Shown here: one piece after another, positions 31,983-40,964 of the stretch
Layout: every line of letters begins with the position of its first letter
How positions within the stretch are numbered: position 1 is the first letter of the stretch
IMG/VR virus record: IMGVR_UViG_3300006947_002434
Location: 1 to 57,172 of that record
Length of the DNA: 57,172 nt
Direction: 5' to 3' (one strand)
From: a virus
Notes under the pieces: generated by a model
Database searches by the model: none
What the model was told of the DNA's origin: nothing
Seen by the model: the letters and a program-made list of their open reading frames with translations, nothing else
Position numbers and translations under genes: made by a program

Positions 31983-32460
31983 AATGTACTACTGATTTTA
32001 CGTTGCTCTCCTTAATTCCTATGTCTATAAAGCATATACTATCAAGATGAGTATACCCTGCTTTAGATACTATCTCTTCCGCTGCTGACATGGTGCCACC
32101 AGAAGCGTACACATCATCTACAATCACTACAGAGCCTGTTCCTTTCTGTATTTGCATCATATCTACTCCATACTCTAACTTATAACTGGCAGTAACTAAA
32201 TCTACTTGAGGCAACTTACCCCATTTACGTATTAGTTTAATTCCTCCTCCGAACCTAATTGATAATGCTGTAGCAAAGATAAAACCTCTTGCTTCGATTG
32301 CTACCCAGTAATCAGGTACGGAAGTTAGGCATCTCATACTAGTAATAGCACTATCAAATACTACTTGGTTTGCTAAGAGTGGTTGAATATCTCTAAACAG
32401 TATTCCTTCTTCAGGATGATCTTTTACGTTATTAATGTATTTTTTATAGTTGGGTCTCAT
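31975..32460 (-). CDS. apt: Adenine phosphoribosyltransferase
   Basis: 161 aa. HPEEGILFRDIQPLL (adenine-site start, about 15-29), AIEARGFIFATALS (about 54-67), SVVIVDDVYASGGTM (PRPP loop, about 109-123). It converts adenine and PRPP to AMP. It sits in the middle of the sugar operon right before the nucleosidase gene; in function the pair is salvage, not sugar chemistry. Confidence 0.9.
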   Translation of the reverse strand: MRPNYKKYINNVKDHPEEGILFRDIQPLLANQVVFDSAITSMRCLTSVPDYWVAIEARGFIFATALSIRFGGGIKLIRKWGKLPQVDLVTASYKLEYGVDMMQIQKGTGSVVIVDDVYASGGTMSAAEEIVSKAGYTHLDSICFIDIGIKESNVKSVVHYG

Positions 32461-33113
32461 GTTATATACTTCTTATTTATGTATACAAAATCTTCTTGAA
32501 TCGGTTTATAATTCTTCATATTACTGTTCTTAAAGAATTGATTTGACTGCCCAACCTTAAGACCTTTCTGATATCCGATTTTAGTCATGTACTTGTCTAC
32601 TTCTATAGCTTTTGGAGCTCCAATATTATAATCCACATAAGACATCTCTAATATCACCATTACAGCTTTATCGAGTAACTTAGTACCGCCTCTCATTATA
32701 TCAATTTCTGATCCTTGAGTATCCATTTTAATTAAGTCAAAACCTCCTTCATCTCCAAACATAGTATTTAAAGTAGTAGTAGTTCGTTCTTCTATAATAA
32801 CGTTTCCATCTGCGAAATGTTCTGTATTCTCCCTATATATTGAATTACCTGTACTAGTATCTTCGTTTTTCTGTTTATAGAATTTTACGTCTTTTATACT
32901 GTCACTTAGTAATGTAATTACATATTTATGTTGTAGTTTCTTTAAATGCTTTTCACATTGTTGAGTTCCTTCTATACAAAACATATCTGAGTTTGGCCAT
33001 ACATCTTTGCATTCAGTAGCAAATTCTCCTATTTGTGCTCCAATATCTAGAATAGTTCTTGGTTCAAAGGTATAAAACTCTTGTATGTTTTTTAGTTGAA
33101 TCCCTGTAGCCAT
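32457..33113 (-). CDS. FkbM-family methyltransferase
   Basis: 218 aa. TILDIGAQIGEFATEC (motif I, about 20-35), MFCIEGT (about 45-51), DLIKMDTQGSEIDIMRGG (about 126-143) is the FkbM signature. Usually O-methylates sugars or hydroxyls. SAM-dependent; belongs to the glycan operon. Confidence 0.9.
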   Translation of the reverse strand: MATGIQLKNIQEFYTFEPRTILDIGAQIGEFATECKDVWPNSDMFCIEGTQQCEKHLKKLQHKYVITLLSDSIKDVKFYKQKNEDTSTGNSIYRENTEHFADGNVIIEERTTTTLNTMFGDEGGFDLIKMDTQGSEIDIMRGGTKLLDKAVMVILEMSYVDYNIGAPKAIEVDKYMTKIGYQKGLKVGQSNQFFKNSNMKNYKPIQEDFVYINKKYIT

Positions 33114-33445
33114 TATTGTTTGTAAGCTGAGATTAGATTAATTGCCCCAGAATCATCAAATTCTATAACGTCTATAACTTTTAAAGGTTTTTGGTTGTCA
33201 ATATCAATTTCTATCATACAGTAGAATGTTTTATTATCATCTGTACTAGTATGTCTTCGAGTTACATCTATAACTGATATGTTATTAAATATATTATGAA
33301 ATGATGTTACAACTGCTTCAATTCCGTCTGCATTTATCTCCCAATCTGTTAAGGTGATAGAGGGTGAGAACATCTTCTGTAGTCCATCTAAGTCTTTGTT
33401 TGAAAATAATTTAAAGTATTTTTCGATTGAATCTAAGTTTTTCAT
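33113..33445 (-). CDS. SnoaL/NTF2-like protein
   Basis: 110 aa. Helix-helix-beta order with YFKLFSNKDLDGLQKMFSP (about 10-28) and a conserved curved sheet, as in SnoaL-like polyketide cyclase/NTF2 folds. No catalytic role can be read. The gene overlaps FkbM and GT2 genes. Confidence 0.75.
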   Translation of the reverse strand: MKNLDSIEKYFKLFSNKDLDGLQKMFSPSITLTDWEINADGIEAVVTSFHNIFNNISVIDVTRRHTSTDDNKTFYCMIEIDIDNQKPLKVIDVIEFDDSGAINLISAYKQ

Positions 33446-34065
33446 AATGTATTATAATAATTATTTTGTTTTTCTTGTTTTTTAATTCCTTTTGGGTGGA
33501 ATAATGCGGATGCTTCTTCCGTTGGTAGAGGTGCAAAAGTTTTATAACCTTCTAATTTTTCATGTACTTTTTTTGTCCATTTGATCTCTGGTTTATTCTT
33601 CCAAATTCTCCATTGATAATCAGGCCAGTTAACCCAACCTTTTTCGTTTACTTTCCAGTTCCATTGATCAATATGTTGAGGCGTTAGACCTTCTACTGTA
33701 TTTACTCTTGGTACTCTAAATGCTTCTATATCTGGGTTTCCTTCTATAATGCGAGGTAGGTTTTTTATTAATATTTCATTAGGAATTTCATCTGCATCTA
33801 TTTGAAATATATAATCTCCATTACATAATAAAGTTAATTGGTTTTTCCAATCTGCAAAATGACCTTTAAATTCTCCTTTATGCCATGCAAACTCACTATT
33901 AACTGATTTTGCTCTAAGGAATTCTTCTACTCCTTTATCACCATTTATACTATCGTACAGAATGACTACTTCATCTTCTACTCTTTTATTCTCTAATAGA
34001 AAATAAACTAGCTTTTGAATTTCAATGAACTCATTACAAACTGTTATAGCATATGATAACTTCAT
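33442..34065 (-). CDS. Family 2 glycosyltransferase
   Basis: 207 aa. SYAITVCNEFIEIQKLV (N), DYIFQIDADEIPNE (DADE as DxD, about 83-97), KWTKKVHEKLEG (acceptor region, about 164-175). Similar to short GT2 enzymes that act in glycan decoration. Confidence 0.85.
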   Translation of the reverse strand: MKLSYAITVCNEFIEIQKLVYFLLENKRVEDEVVILYDSINGDKGVEEFLRAKSVNSEFAWHKGEFKGHFADWKNQLTLLCNGDYIFQIDADEIPNEILIKNLPRIIEGNPDIEAFRVPRVNTVEGLTPQHIDQWNWKVNEKGWVNWPDYQWRIWKNKPEIKWTKKVHEKLEGYKTFAPLPTEEASALFHPKGIKKQEKQNNYYNTL

Positions 34066-34547
34066 TTAGATTCTTCTTTATCTTCAGCTGCGAATGGAAT
34101 TTGAAAGAAGCCAATGTACTCTAAAGCATCCATAAATCCTCTGTCTTTATTAAAACCTTTCATGTTCTTCATATCCATCTTAAAAGTTTGGTCAGCAGGA
34201 AACTTACCAGATTTTATTTCTGTTTCTGTTAATGTTTTTGATAGTATAGCAGACCATTTCCAATTATCTTTATCTGTTCCATCTGCAAATACCATTCCTT
34301 GCCCTGGTAATGTTAAAGTTGCTGGAAACCATACGTTTTTATCATCAGTTACTGTTTTTATATCTGAGTATAGCGTTGGTGATGTTTCAAGGGTATCTGC
34401 TACTAGTTGGGAATCTTCTGTCATTAACGTTGATGATGTATAACCACAGCCCATACACATCCAAGTTGTTGTGTTTTCGTCAACTATTGTTTCATAACAA
34501 GCGTTACTTTGACACCTTTTACAGGTAATTAAATTATCTCTATTCAT
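34062..34547 (-). CDS. Zinc-ribbon protein (161 aa)
   Basis: The N-terminus has CKRCQSNAC and CMGC (about 9-35), a ribbon like that of transcription-factor or phage late proteins. The rest (about 60-155) has VWFPATLTLPGQGMVF and a helical centre, not recognised. It is inside the glycan operon by 4- and 8-nt overlaps. Confidence 0.65.
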   Translation of the reverse strand: MNRDNLITCKRCQSNACYETIVDENTTTWMCMGCGYTSSTLMTEDSQLVADTLETSPTLYSDIKTVTDDKNVWFPATLTLPGQGMVFADGTDKDNWKWSAILSKTLTETEIKSGKFPADQTFKMDMKNMKGFNKDRGFMDALEYIGFFQIPFAAEDKEESK

Positions 34548-35826
34548 TTTTTGTTAATTTAGGTATTTCTAAAATCGGTAACTTTAATTCTAATTCCTTA
34601 GGAGGTTCTTTAACATACTCTTTTAAATATCCTTCTAGAATTTCTTGCATCTTATCGAAGCAGAAATCAGTTCTATTTCTGAACTTTAGCTTTTTAGCTC
34701 TAATTACCCACTCTTTATAATGTTTTATTATTTGTTTGTAAGCATGATTAGTTTGAGCGTCGTTAGGCATAAACCAGCTTGACTCCGGTATTAGTATGTC
34801 TTTCTGAACTGATGATTTATCTAACTTCTTTAACTCTCCTCCAATCAATATAGTTAACTTTTTATCTAAAAAATCTACTTGGCCAGACCATCCTGAAGCT
34901 ATTATAGGTTTGCCTATTAAACTAAATTCTAACAAAGGTCTTCCGAAGCCTTCTCCTCTAGTATGACTCACCATAGCTTTTACTTTTTGATGATTGTATA
35001 AATCATTTACTTCAGAGTCAGCCATTTCTCCATGAAGTAAGTAAATATTAGGTAACTTACCTTTTACTTGTGATCGTATTGCTTCAATTTTTTTAAGAAT
35101 ACTATTTCTATCCATTATAGATGAACCTACTTCTTGTATCTTTAAAATCAGACCTGGTGTATTTTTTCTAGAGTTTTTAAATGTCTCTAGAAAAGATTTA
35201 ATAGTGTATCCAATATTTTTTCTATCATGTCCTAAGTTTCCTTGCATCCAATGGCCGCATACTAGGAAATTAAATGATTCTTTAATACTATCTAGCTCGT
35301 CTACAACACTTCCCTTAGTTACTTTCTTTGGGAAATATTTATCTAGGTTACCTCCTTCCAATAAGACTTCTAAAGGTTTTAGAAGTGCAATCTTCTCATG
35401 TACCTTTTTGGTTCGTTCATCTACCTTCTCGTAATTAGCTTCTCGGAATACTTTTGCACTATGCTTTGATGATACTAAATTTAAGTCCATTCTGTTTAGA
35501 CCTTGTATCCATGTTGCATGACATAGTGTTGTTTCTATTCCAGCTGTAACTCCTATGTTATAGTGACCTACTGGTTGGAATTCATTAGGTACGGTAATTT
35601 GAAACCAAATATCAGGTTTTGAAGCTACTTGACCAATAATCATACTCTCCATTAAATCTTCGTCATGGTCAGATAAATAACCTGCTCTACAGTTACCCCA
35701 CTTTTGAGCTAGAATCTCTATATCGTACTTATCTAGATTTATTAAAGCTTGTACAAAATCTCTTGATCTTGCTCCGTAACCACTATATGTGTCTATTGGA
35801 CAACTTACTACTACATTTTGTCTCAT
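34540..35826 (-). CDS. Family 4-type glycosyltransferase (GT-B)
   Basis: 428 aa. It has GYGARSRDFVQALI (N-domain), a VCGHWMQGNLGHDRKNIGY start of the second domain and SHTRGEGFGRPLLEFSLIGKPIIASGWSG (about 286-314), the GT4 E-x7-E donor site. Probably a retaining hexosyltransferase. Confidence 0.9.
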   Translation of the reverse strand: MRQNVVVSCPIDTYSGYGARSRDFVQALINLDKYDIEILAQKWGNCRAGYLSDHDEDLMESMIIGQVASKPDIWFQITVPNEFQPVGHYNIGVTAGIETTLCHATWIQGLNRMDLNLVSSKHSAKVFREANYEKVDERTKKVHEKIALLKPLEVLLEGGNLDKYFPKKVTKGSVVDELDSIKESFNFLVCGHWMQGNLGHDRKNIGYTIKSFLETFKNSRKNTPGLILKIQEVGSSIMDRNSILKKIEAIRSQVKGKLPNIYLLHGEMADSEVNDLYNHQKVKAMVSHTRGEGFGRPLLEFSLIGKPIIASGWSGQVDFLDKKLTILIGGELKKLDKSSVQKDILIPESSWFMPNDAQTNHAYKQIIKHYKEWVIRAKKLKFRNRTDFCFDKMQEILEGYLKEYVKEPPKELELKLPILEIPKLTKNE

Positions 35827-35829
35827 ATT

Positions 35830-37269
35830 CTAATAACCAGTTAATTTATGTTCTATATACTTTCTTTTTGGTGTTTCAACTAAAGTTAAATCAAAAGCTT
35901 TTCTAGGTGTGAATATTTCAAAAGCTTCGTCACATGCTTTCATAACGTTCTTAGCCATATTTTCTGAGCTCATCATTGCTTCATCACTCATAGCGAAATG
36001 CCTACCTTTTAATCCTCTTTTGTTTCTTTCTTCTTTCCCTAATTTATATAACTTATAAATTGCTTTTGCAATATCCTCTGGATCGCATCGGTCATCATAT
36101 ATGTAAGGGGTCTTTGGTGAACCAGCTAATGAAATATTAGATGGGTATATTGGTTCAGCCCATATTCCATGTTTCTTGTAAGTACCTCTATGATTAGAAG
36201 GTACATCCAGGGAAGGAGTAAACCATTCTTCTTTTTCATCTACAAATCTCATTTGATCTTGCATACCTCCTGTTGTATTAGCGATTACCATAGTACCTGC
36301 CATCATTGACTCAGTTATAGATAATCCCCATCCTTCATTAGAGGATGGTAAAACTGTTACATCTGCTAGATTATAGAGAGTATTCAACTGTGGTGTTGTT
36401 AATTTAGCTTGTGAAAACATTACATTAACGTAGTCTGGGTCACATAGTGCTTCCTTAACTGCAAGTAAGTCTGTTCCGTTATTGTCTACTACTTTTGTGT
36501 GCATAATCATAGCACATTTTTTAGCTTCTTCTTTTGTTAACATATCAGCAAATAATCTATATGCTAATACTAAATCATGTGGATGTTTTCTTTGTATATT
36601 TCTTGAATTAAAAAATACTGTAAAGTCTATATTCTTTCCTTTATAGGTTTCTTTCTTAAATTCTTCGAATTTTTCTTCTTGACCTTCAATAGGAAAGAAT
36701 GCTTTATGCTCTATACCATGAGGTATGTACTTAATAAGCCTATTCTCTTTGTCTTCCCCTAATACTAACTCATTTACTAATTTAGTCTGTTTAGATATAG
36801 CCATTAGTAAATCTACTGAGCTGTAATAATCTTTATTATATAATGGTATAGGAAGATCATCCCAAATGTTTAAAAAGAAAATTGGAATTTCAGCCCTTAT
36901 TTCTCTTTCCATTTCAAATAACCAAATCCAATACCTAGGATCAGTAAATAAGAAGATTGCATCTGGTTTTTCACTTCTGATGAGATTCCTAACTATTTGT
37001 TGATTACCATATCCATTGTGAGACATTATCTTTACTTCAGCATCATCTATCTTTAGTTTGTCGTTAATTTCTTTTGATACATCAAATACCTTACCTGAAT
37101 CTGGATGATCTAGGGCTGCTCCTAATTGGAAATAGTTATAGTGGTGTGCTGTATTAGAAACTATTTCTCTTGCCATTGTAGCAACACCCGAATGTAATCT
37201 TATATCATCGCAAAGTAAAAAGATTTTTTTCCTTTCTGCTTTTGGGATATAACCTTTAATTTTATTCAT
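35830..37269 (-). CDS. Family 4-type glycosyltransferase (GT-B, 479 aa)
   Basis: KIFLLCDDIRLHSGVATMARE (N-domain Gly loop), HGIEHKAFFP (about 184-193), LPSSNEGWGLSITESMMAGTMVIANTTGG (GT4 donor motif, about 309-337). Start shares an 8-nt overlap with the small RHH-like gene. First large gene of the long glycan operon. Confidence 0.9.
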   Translation of the reverse strand: MNKIKGYIPKAERKKIFLLCDDIRLHSGVATMAREIVSNTAHHYNYFQLGAALDHPDSGKVFDVSKEINDKLKIDDAEVKIMSHNGYGNQQIVRNLIRSEKPDAIFLFTDPRYWIWLFEMEREIRAEIPIFFLNIWDDLPIPLYNKDYYSSVDLLMAISKQTKLVNELVLGEDKENRLIKYIPHGIEHKAFFPIEGQEEKFEEFKKETYKGKNIDFTVFFNSRNIQRKHPHDLVLAYRLFADMLTKEEAKKCAMIMHTKVVDNNGTDLLAVKEALCDPDYVNVMFSQAKLTTPQLNTLYNLADVTVLPSSNEGWGLSITESMMAGTMVIANTTGGMQDQMRFVDEKEEWFTPSLDVPSNHRGTYKKHGIWAEPIYPSNISLAGSPKTPYIYDDRCDPEDIAKAIYKLYKLGKEERNKRGLKGRHFAMSDEAMMSSENMAKNVMKACDEAFEIFTPRKAFDLTLVETPKRKYIEHKLTGY

Positions 37270-37474
37270 AAATGCTTTTAGTTTTTATTTTTAACCTTGT
37301 ATTATTCTGTTGCTGTATAACACCTCTAAACTTCTTATCAGTAAGATAAAGAAAAATGGCACGGGAGGCAAGCTTTTGGAAGGAAAATTTATCCTGAACG
37401 CAACGGAATTTAAACTCTTGAAACAACTCATCTTCTAAGCGGACTGTTGTTAATCTTTTTTCAGTACTTTTCAT
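37262..37474 (-). CDS. Small ribbon-helix-helix-like protein
   Basis: 70 aa. RLTTVRLEDELFQEFKFRCV followed by a second helix (SFQKLASRAIFLYL) fits a MetJ/Arc-type DNA-binding fold. It is the first gene of the glycan operon, so it may regulate it. A CTATTTATA box lies 25 nt upstream. Confidence 0.65.
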   Translation of the reverse strand: MKSTEKRLTTVRLEDELFQEFKFRCVQDKFSFQKLASRAIFLYLTDKKFRGVIQQQNNTRLKIKTKSIYE

Positions 37475-37499
37475 AACTATATATCTTTATATATTTATA

Positions 37500-37508
37500 T
37501 ATAAATAG
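37500..37508 (-). promoter_or_regulatory. CTATTTATA box
   Basis: CTATTTATATATAAATATAT context upstream of the RHH-like gene and the glycan operon; the box ends 25 nt before the ATG at 37474. Confidence 0.4.
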
Positions 37509-37512
37509 GCAT

Positions 37513-38439
37513 TTAATCTAAAATACCGTTATAAATTTTAGAACAAAAGAAACATGGTTTTTGGTTAGTACACTTGTACTTCTTATCTAAAAACTTACCA
37601 TCTTCATCTAGTGTGTCTTCTATAAACTTATTCATATAAGAGATAGCCTTACCTCTTTTTAATTTACCAGATGCAGGAATAAACTCTTGGACTCTTTTCT
37701 GCATAGATGCAAAGTCTGCTTCTACTGGTACTTGTCTCTTTACAATGAAGTATGCTATTTTTACTTTATCAACATCAACATTAAACTGTTTAGAGAAAAA
37801 CTCTTTATATAATAGTAACTGGGCTGTCTTTTTATCATCTTCTTTAGCCCATTTATTCCATCCTTTAGTAGAAGTTTTAATATCAACTAAAGTATAAGTA
37901 TCATCTCTTTCATCCCAGAACACTAAATCAATTAACCCTTTAAAAAATATACCTGGTGATAGCTCTTGGTAAAGTAATGTCTCTATGCCGGCTAAGTGTA
38001 CTCCTTTTCTTTGACTTTGAAAGTATGTTCCTCTATTCTTTTTTATGTAATCTAGTATATGTTTACCGTCTAGGTAAAATAGGTTTAGCTGGTCAGCAGT
38101 TGTGTAGTGTTCATGTCCATTTTGAGCCCTGGTTCTTCTATAGTTCTTGATCATTTGATCGTATAGATAAGTATCTATATCTATATCATTAGCTGCTTTA
38201 ACACTATCGTTATACATTACATCTAAGTAGTTCTGTAATGTTTCATGAAAGGCAGAGCCGAACGTCATATGTATAGACGGATCGAATGGTGCTATTTTTC
38301 TTAAATATTGAAGTTCCCATAATCTTGGGCAGTTAAGATAAGTATTAAGCTGACTATAAGAAATATGTATATTCTTTCTAGATTGCTTTATGTAACTTTC
38401 CTTAACAAGTTTAACTTGTTTTGGAATTTTTTTTGACAT
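37513..38439 (-). CDS. PD-(D/E)XK nuclease (Cas4/RecB-like)
   Basis: 308 aa. ISYSQLNTYLNCPRLWELQYL (about 26-46; Cys/helical entry), FGSAFHETLQNYL (His motif), FKGLIDLVFWDE and TLVDIKTSTKGW (D...D-x-K catalytic core, about 170-205), CFFC near the C-terminus. The flanking cysteines resemble the iron-sulfur cluster of Cas4/AddB. Probable DNA-recombination or DNA-degradation exonuclease. Confidence 0.85.
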   Translation of the reverse strand: MSKKIPKQVKLVKESYIKQSRKNIHISYSQLNTYLNCPRLWELQYLRKIAPFDPSIHMTFGSAFHETLQNYLDVMYNDSVKAANDIDIDTYLYDQMIKNYRRTRAQNGHEHYTTADQLNLFYLDGKHILDYIKKNRGTYFQSQRKGVHLAGIETLLYQELSPGIFFKGLIDLVFWDERDDTYTLVDIKTSTKGWNKWAKEDDKKTAQLLLYKEFFSKQFNVDVDKVKIAYFIVKRQVPVEADFASMQKRVQEFIPASGKLKRGKAISYMNKFIEDTLDEDGKFLDKKYKCTNQKPCFFCSKIYNGILD

Positions 38440-38442
38440 ATA

Positions 38443-38811
38443 CTATTTTTTCCACTTTCCATTATGTACCAACTGAGCTATAATACCGTAGTTGGTAATA
38501 TCTTGGAATGTATCAATTAAAGTTTCGTTTTCTGCTTTTCGGCTAGTAAGTATCATATTCTTCCATCTGTTAATCTTATCAGATAGTCTATACCACAAAC
38601 CTGTCATAGCAAAATCTACCTCTTCATCATTAACAAGCTGCGTTCCGGCTGATACATTCCCCATGCCGTAATCTAGATGCTTTTTAGCAAACAATTCAAA
38701 TTGCTCATCGATAACATCTTTATATGCATTATATATTAAGGGGTATTCTTTTTCTAATGTCTGCAAAGCAGTTGGTGGACGTTTAGAATCCATTATCTCT
38801 CTATCACTCAT
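38443..38811 (-). CDS. DUF1599 (Nmad1-type) protein
   Basis: 122 aa. FELFAKKHLDYGMGNV (about 37-52) and TGLWYRLSDKINRWKNMI (about 71-88) match DUF1599, the nucleotide-modification-associated domain 1. The family often accompanies modified-DNA phages, in keeping with the QueF/DpdA genes at 52-56 kb. Confidence 0.8.
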   Translation of the reverse strand: MSDREIMDSKRPPTALQTLEKEYPLIYNAYKDVIDEQFELFAKKHLDYGMGNVSAGTQLVNDEEVDFAMTGLWYRLSDKINRWKNMILTSRKAENETLIDTFQDITNYGIIAQLVHNGKWKK

Positions 38812-38829
38812 AACTTGACTTTTTTTAGT

Positions 38830-39069
38830 TTAGTCGTTTAATATTTTTGAAGGATTTTCATCCGGAAAGTAACGTTCTAAAGTATCTAACTTATCATCTG
38901 CATCTACTAAAGTACCTAAACTCTCTGCTGCATCTTTTAAAAAATCTTCAGCTGTATGGTCTCCTATACCGACTGCTTTATCAGTTAGTAACTCTAATGC
39001 CATTAAGGCTTTCTCTTTATCTGCTTTTGCTTGGGCTTTTAATGCTTTAATCACTCTGTATTGTGCCAT
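38830..39069 (-). CDS. Small helical protein (79 aa)
   Basis: From MAQYRVIKALK the protein is helical and charged. An upstream in-frame ATG would lie in the promoter at 39087..39117 and is rejected. No family recognised. The C-terminal part is acidic (LVDADDKLDTLERYFPDE). Confidence 0.6.
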   Translation of the reverse strand: MAQYRVIKALKAQAKADKEKALMALELLTDKAVGIGDHTAEDFLKDAAESLGTLVDADDKLDTLERYFPDENPSKILND

Positions 39070-39086
39070 TGTATTTAATTTATATA

Positions 39087-39117
39087 TAAATATAAGAAAT
39101 ATTTGGGTGAATTCCAA
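39087..39117 (-). promoter_or_regulatory. Promoter AGTTG-N20-TATATTTA
   Basis: TTG at 39117-39115, 20-nt spacer, TATATTTA at 39094-39087; ATG at 39069. Confidence 0.85.
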
Positions 39118-39137
39118 CTAAAACCCACTTAGATTGA

Positions 39138-40241
39138 TTATAAATAAGTAATTGTATTATCGTTTTTATCTACCCATTTTTCTTCTCCTTCTTCTGTAAG
39201 GACTCTGTTTTTATTAGGTCCTTTCTGTAATATTCTACTTACCTTAGTGACTTTGATTGGAGGCTGTTCTTTACTTTCTACTGGTTCTAAATTTTCTTGC
39301 ATTGATTGTGAATATGTCTTGCTCATCTCTGCCTGCTCTAATTCTTTAATCTTGTCTTCAAAGGAAGGTAGTGGGGGAGTGACTTTTTCAGCTACTACTT
39401 CTATATCTTCTAATAAGGGGTTTTTCTCTTTAGTTGGATTTGCTCTTAAAAATGCGAAGTTGGCTGCTATGACTAAGGATACAGCTAGTGGATCAAACAC
39501 AAATATGATAATTAGTAGTAACCAGTTAATTATCTTATTCATTGGAGTATTAGTAAGACCTGATAGGAACTGTAATGGGCCTAATTCACCTGAAATTTCA
39601 GAATTGTTCTGTAAATCTAGTATCTGTAATTGGAATTTTTGTAAGCTGTCTGAAGCTATCACTCTTTTAGCTTGAGTATTTTTACGGTTTGTTTCTTCTA
39701 CTTTAATACGGCTTTGAGCCATTCTAAGCTCTGTTGTGGAGATGGTTGATCTAAACCCTGTTGCTACTAATGTATCTTGTACTTGTATGTTTGAAACTTT
39801 GGCATTAGATAGGTTACTAATATTACTAGATATTCTTTCGATTTCCTTTTCATAACGTACTACATCAGTTTCATAGAAATTAGCTTTGTTTTCTAAGAAG
39901 GATATTTTATTTTCTGTTATAGACAGTTTAGAGTAAGTCTCTTGATATGCTGCACTTAAAAATCCGTATATGCCCATACTAGTAATTAATACTAATACTA
40001 CTGTAGCCACAGCGAGATAGGCTCTTAACACCTTATTAATAGTGTTCCAATACTGATATAGTAGTGAAGCGATTACTAATTTAGCTACTTCTAATGAACC
40101 AGCCATTACTATTACTTCAAAGGTTGCTCCTGCGAAGAGTTTTGATAATCCGCTTACTGAATAAAATGCTGCTGAAGCACTTACAGATAAAGCTGATAAC
40201 GCAATTAATCCAGGGAATAGATTTCTTTTAATTTTTTCCAT
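39138..40241 (-). CDS. Membrane protein with coiled coil (367 aa)
   Basis: Membrane segments at about 9-30, 38-62, 75-97 and 240-262 frame a coiled-coil region (about 105-220). The C-terminal tail is cytosolic-like and charged. VAKLVIASLLYQYWNT and ITSMGIYGFLSAAY occur in membrane proteins of many marine phages. Function unknown. The start shares one base with the stop of the SP/TM spanin-like gene. Confidence 0.75.
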   Translation of the reverse strand: MEKIKRNLFPGLIALSALSVSASAAFYSVSGLSKLFAGATFEVIVMAGSLEVAKLVIASLLYQYWNTINKVLRAYLAVATVVLVLITSMGIYGFLSAAYQETYSKLSITENKISFLENKANFYETDVVRYEKEIERISSNISNLSNAKVSNIQVQDTLVATGFRSTISTTELRMAQSRIKVEETNRKNTQAKRVIASDSLQKFQLQILDLQNNSEISGELGPLQFLSGLTNTPMNKIINWLLLIIIFVFDPLAVSLVIAANFAFLRANPTKEKNPLLEDIEVVAEKVTPPLPSFEDKIKELEQAEMSKTYSQSMQENLEPVESKEQPPIKVTKVSRILQKGPNKNRVLTEEGEEKWVDKNDNTITYL

Positions 40242-40648
40242 TATTGTACAATTAATATACCTACTGCGACTGCTCCTACTATAGAACCAATCTTATAAAG
40301 CTTTTTTTGTCGATTTGCTTTTTTAAGAGCTTGTTGTAATTCCTTTGATAATTTTTGAGATGTATCGAACTTATCGTTTTCTAATTGAAAAGCTTTCCGG
40401 AAGTTATCTAGCTGTAGATTTAGACTCAGTATAATTGTATCTTGTTTAGTAATCTGAACAGTCTTCATTTTGATTACATCACTTAGTACTACTGCTTCAC
40501 GTTCACTAGCATCACCTTTAATGAGGTCTTTAATTACTAGTTTTACTACTGGTTCCGCTAATCGAATCGAGGTGGTATCTATAACGGTCTGCGAAAAACT
40601 TGTATAACTCAGAGTTATTAAGAGTGTCGATAGAATTAAGTTTTTCAT
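40241..40648 (-). CDS. Spanin-like partner with signal peptide and C-terminal TM
   Basis: 135 aa from the MKNLILSTLL start. It has a signal peptide (about 1-21; ends SYTSFSQ, no lipobox Cys), a coiled-coil middle (about 70-115) and a hydrophobic end (IGSIVGAVAVGILIV). The gene starts inside the frame of the 130-aa TM/coiled-coil gene, the overlapping layout of Rz/Rz1. A normal o-spanin would be a small lipoprotein; this one instead has a C-terminal TM. Confidence 0.6.
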   Translation of the reverse strand: MKNLILSTLLITLSYTSFSQTVIDTTSIRLAEPVVKLVIKDLIKGDASEREAVVLSDVIKMKTVQITKQDTIILSLNLQLDNFRKAFQLENDKFDTSQKLSKELQQALKKANRQKKLYKIGSIVGAVAVGILIVQ

Positions 40649-40922
40649 CTGTTTCCTTTTTAATTGTCCAAATACGTCCATTAAGTTGCTTTATTTTCTT
40701 ATTAGCATTCTCAACATCATTCTCTAATAAATAGATTTGATCTGCTAATTTATGGTTGTGGTGGAGAGTAGAGTCAATACGAACTTGTAAACTGTCTATA
40801 GTTGTTGTGTACTTGTGTACATCTACGGTTGTTTTTTCACGGCCAAAGATGACCCAGGCGACTAAACCACCTAAAATTATAAAAAATAAATACGTTTGTA
40901 GGTTTCTCGTGTCTATTACCAT
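40530..40922 (-). CDS. Inner-membrane spanin-like protein (Rz-type)
   Basis: 130 aa. One N-terminal membrane segment (about 11-28, FFIILGGLVAWVIFG) and a long periplasmic coiled coil (about 35-100) with a short tail. The 3' third overlaps the signal-peptide gene in another frame. This is a typical i-spanin layout, although no conserved family exists to prove it. Leaderless start after 40927..40957. Confidence 0.65.
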   Translation of the reverse strand: MVIDTRNLQTYLFFIILGGLVAWVIFGREKTTVDVHKYTTTIDSLQVRIDSTLHHNHKLADQIYLLENDVENANKKIKQLNGRIWTIKKETDEKLNSIDTLNNSELYKFFADRYRYHLDSISGTSSKTSN

Positions 40923-40926
40923 TATT

Positions 40927-40957
40927 ATAATATAAGGAATTTTATTGGAACAGGCAA
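40927..40957 (-). promoter_or_regulatory. Promoter AGTTG-N20-TATATTAT (leaderless)
   Basis: TTG at 40957-40955, 20-nt spacer, TATATTAT at 40934-40927. The ATG of the spanin-like gene is at 40922, 4 nt beyond. Confidence 0.8.
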
Positions 40958-40964
40958 CTTATTT

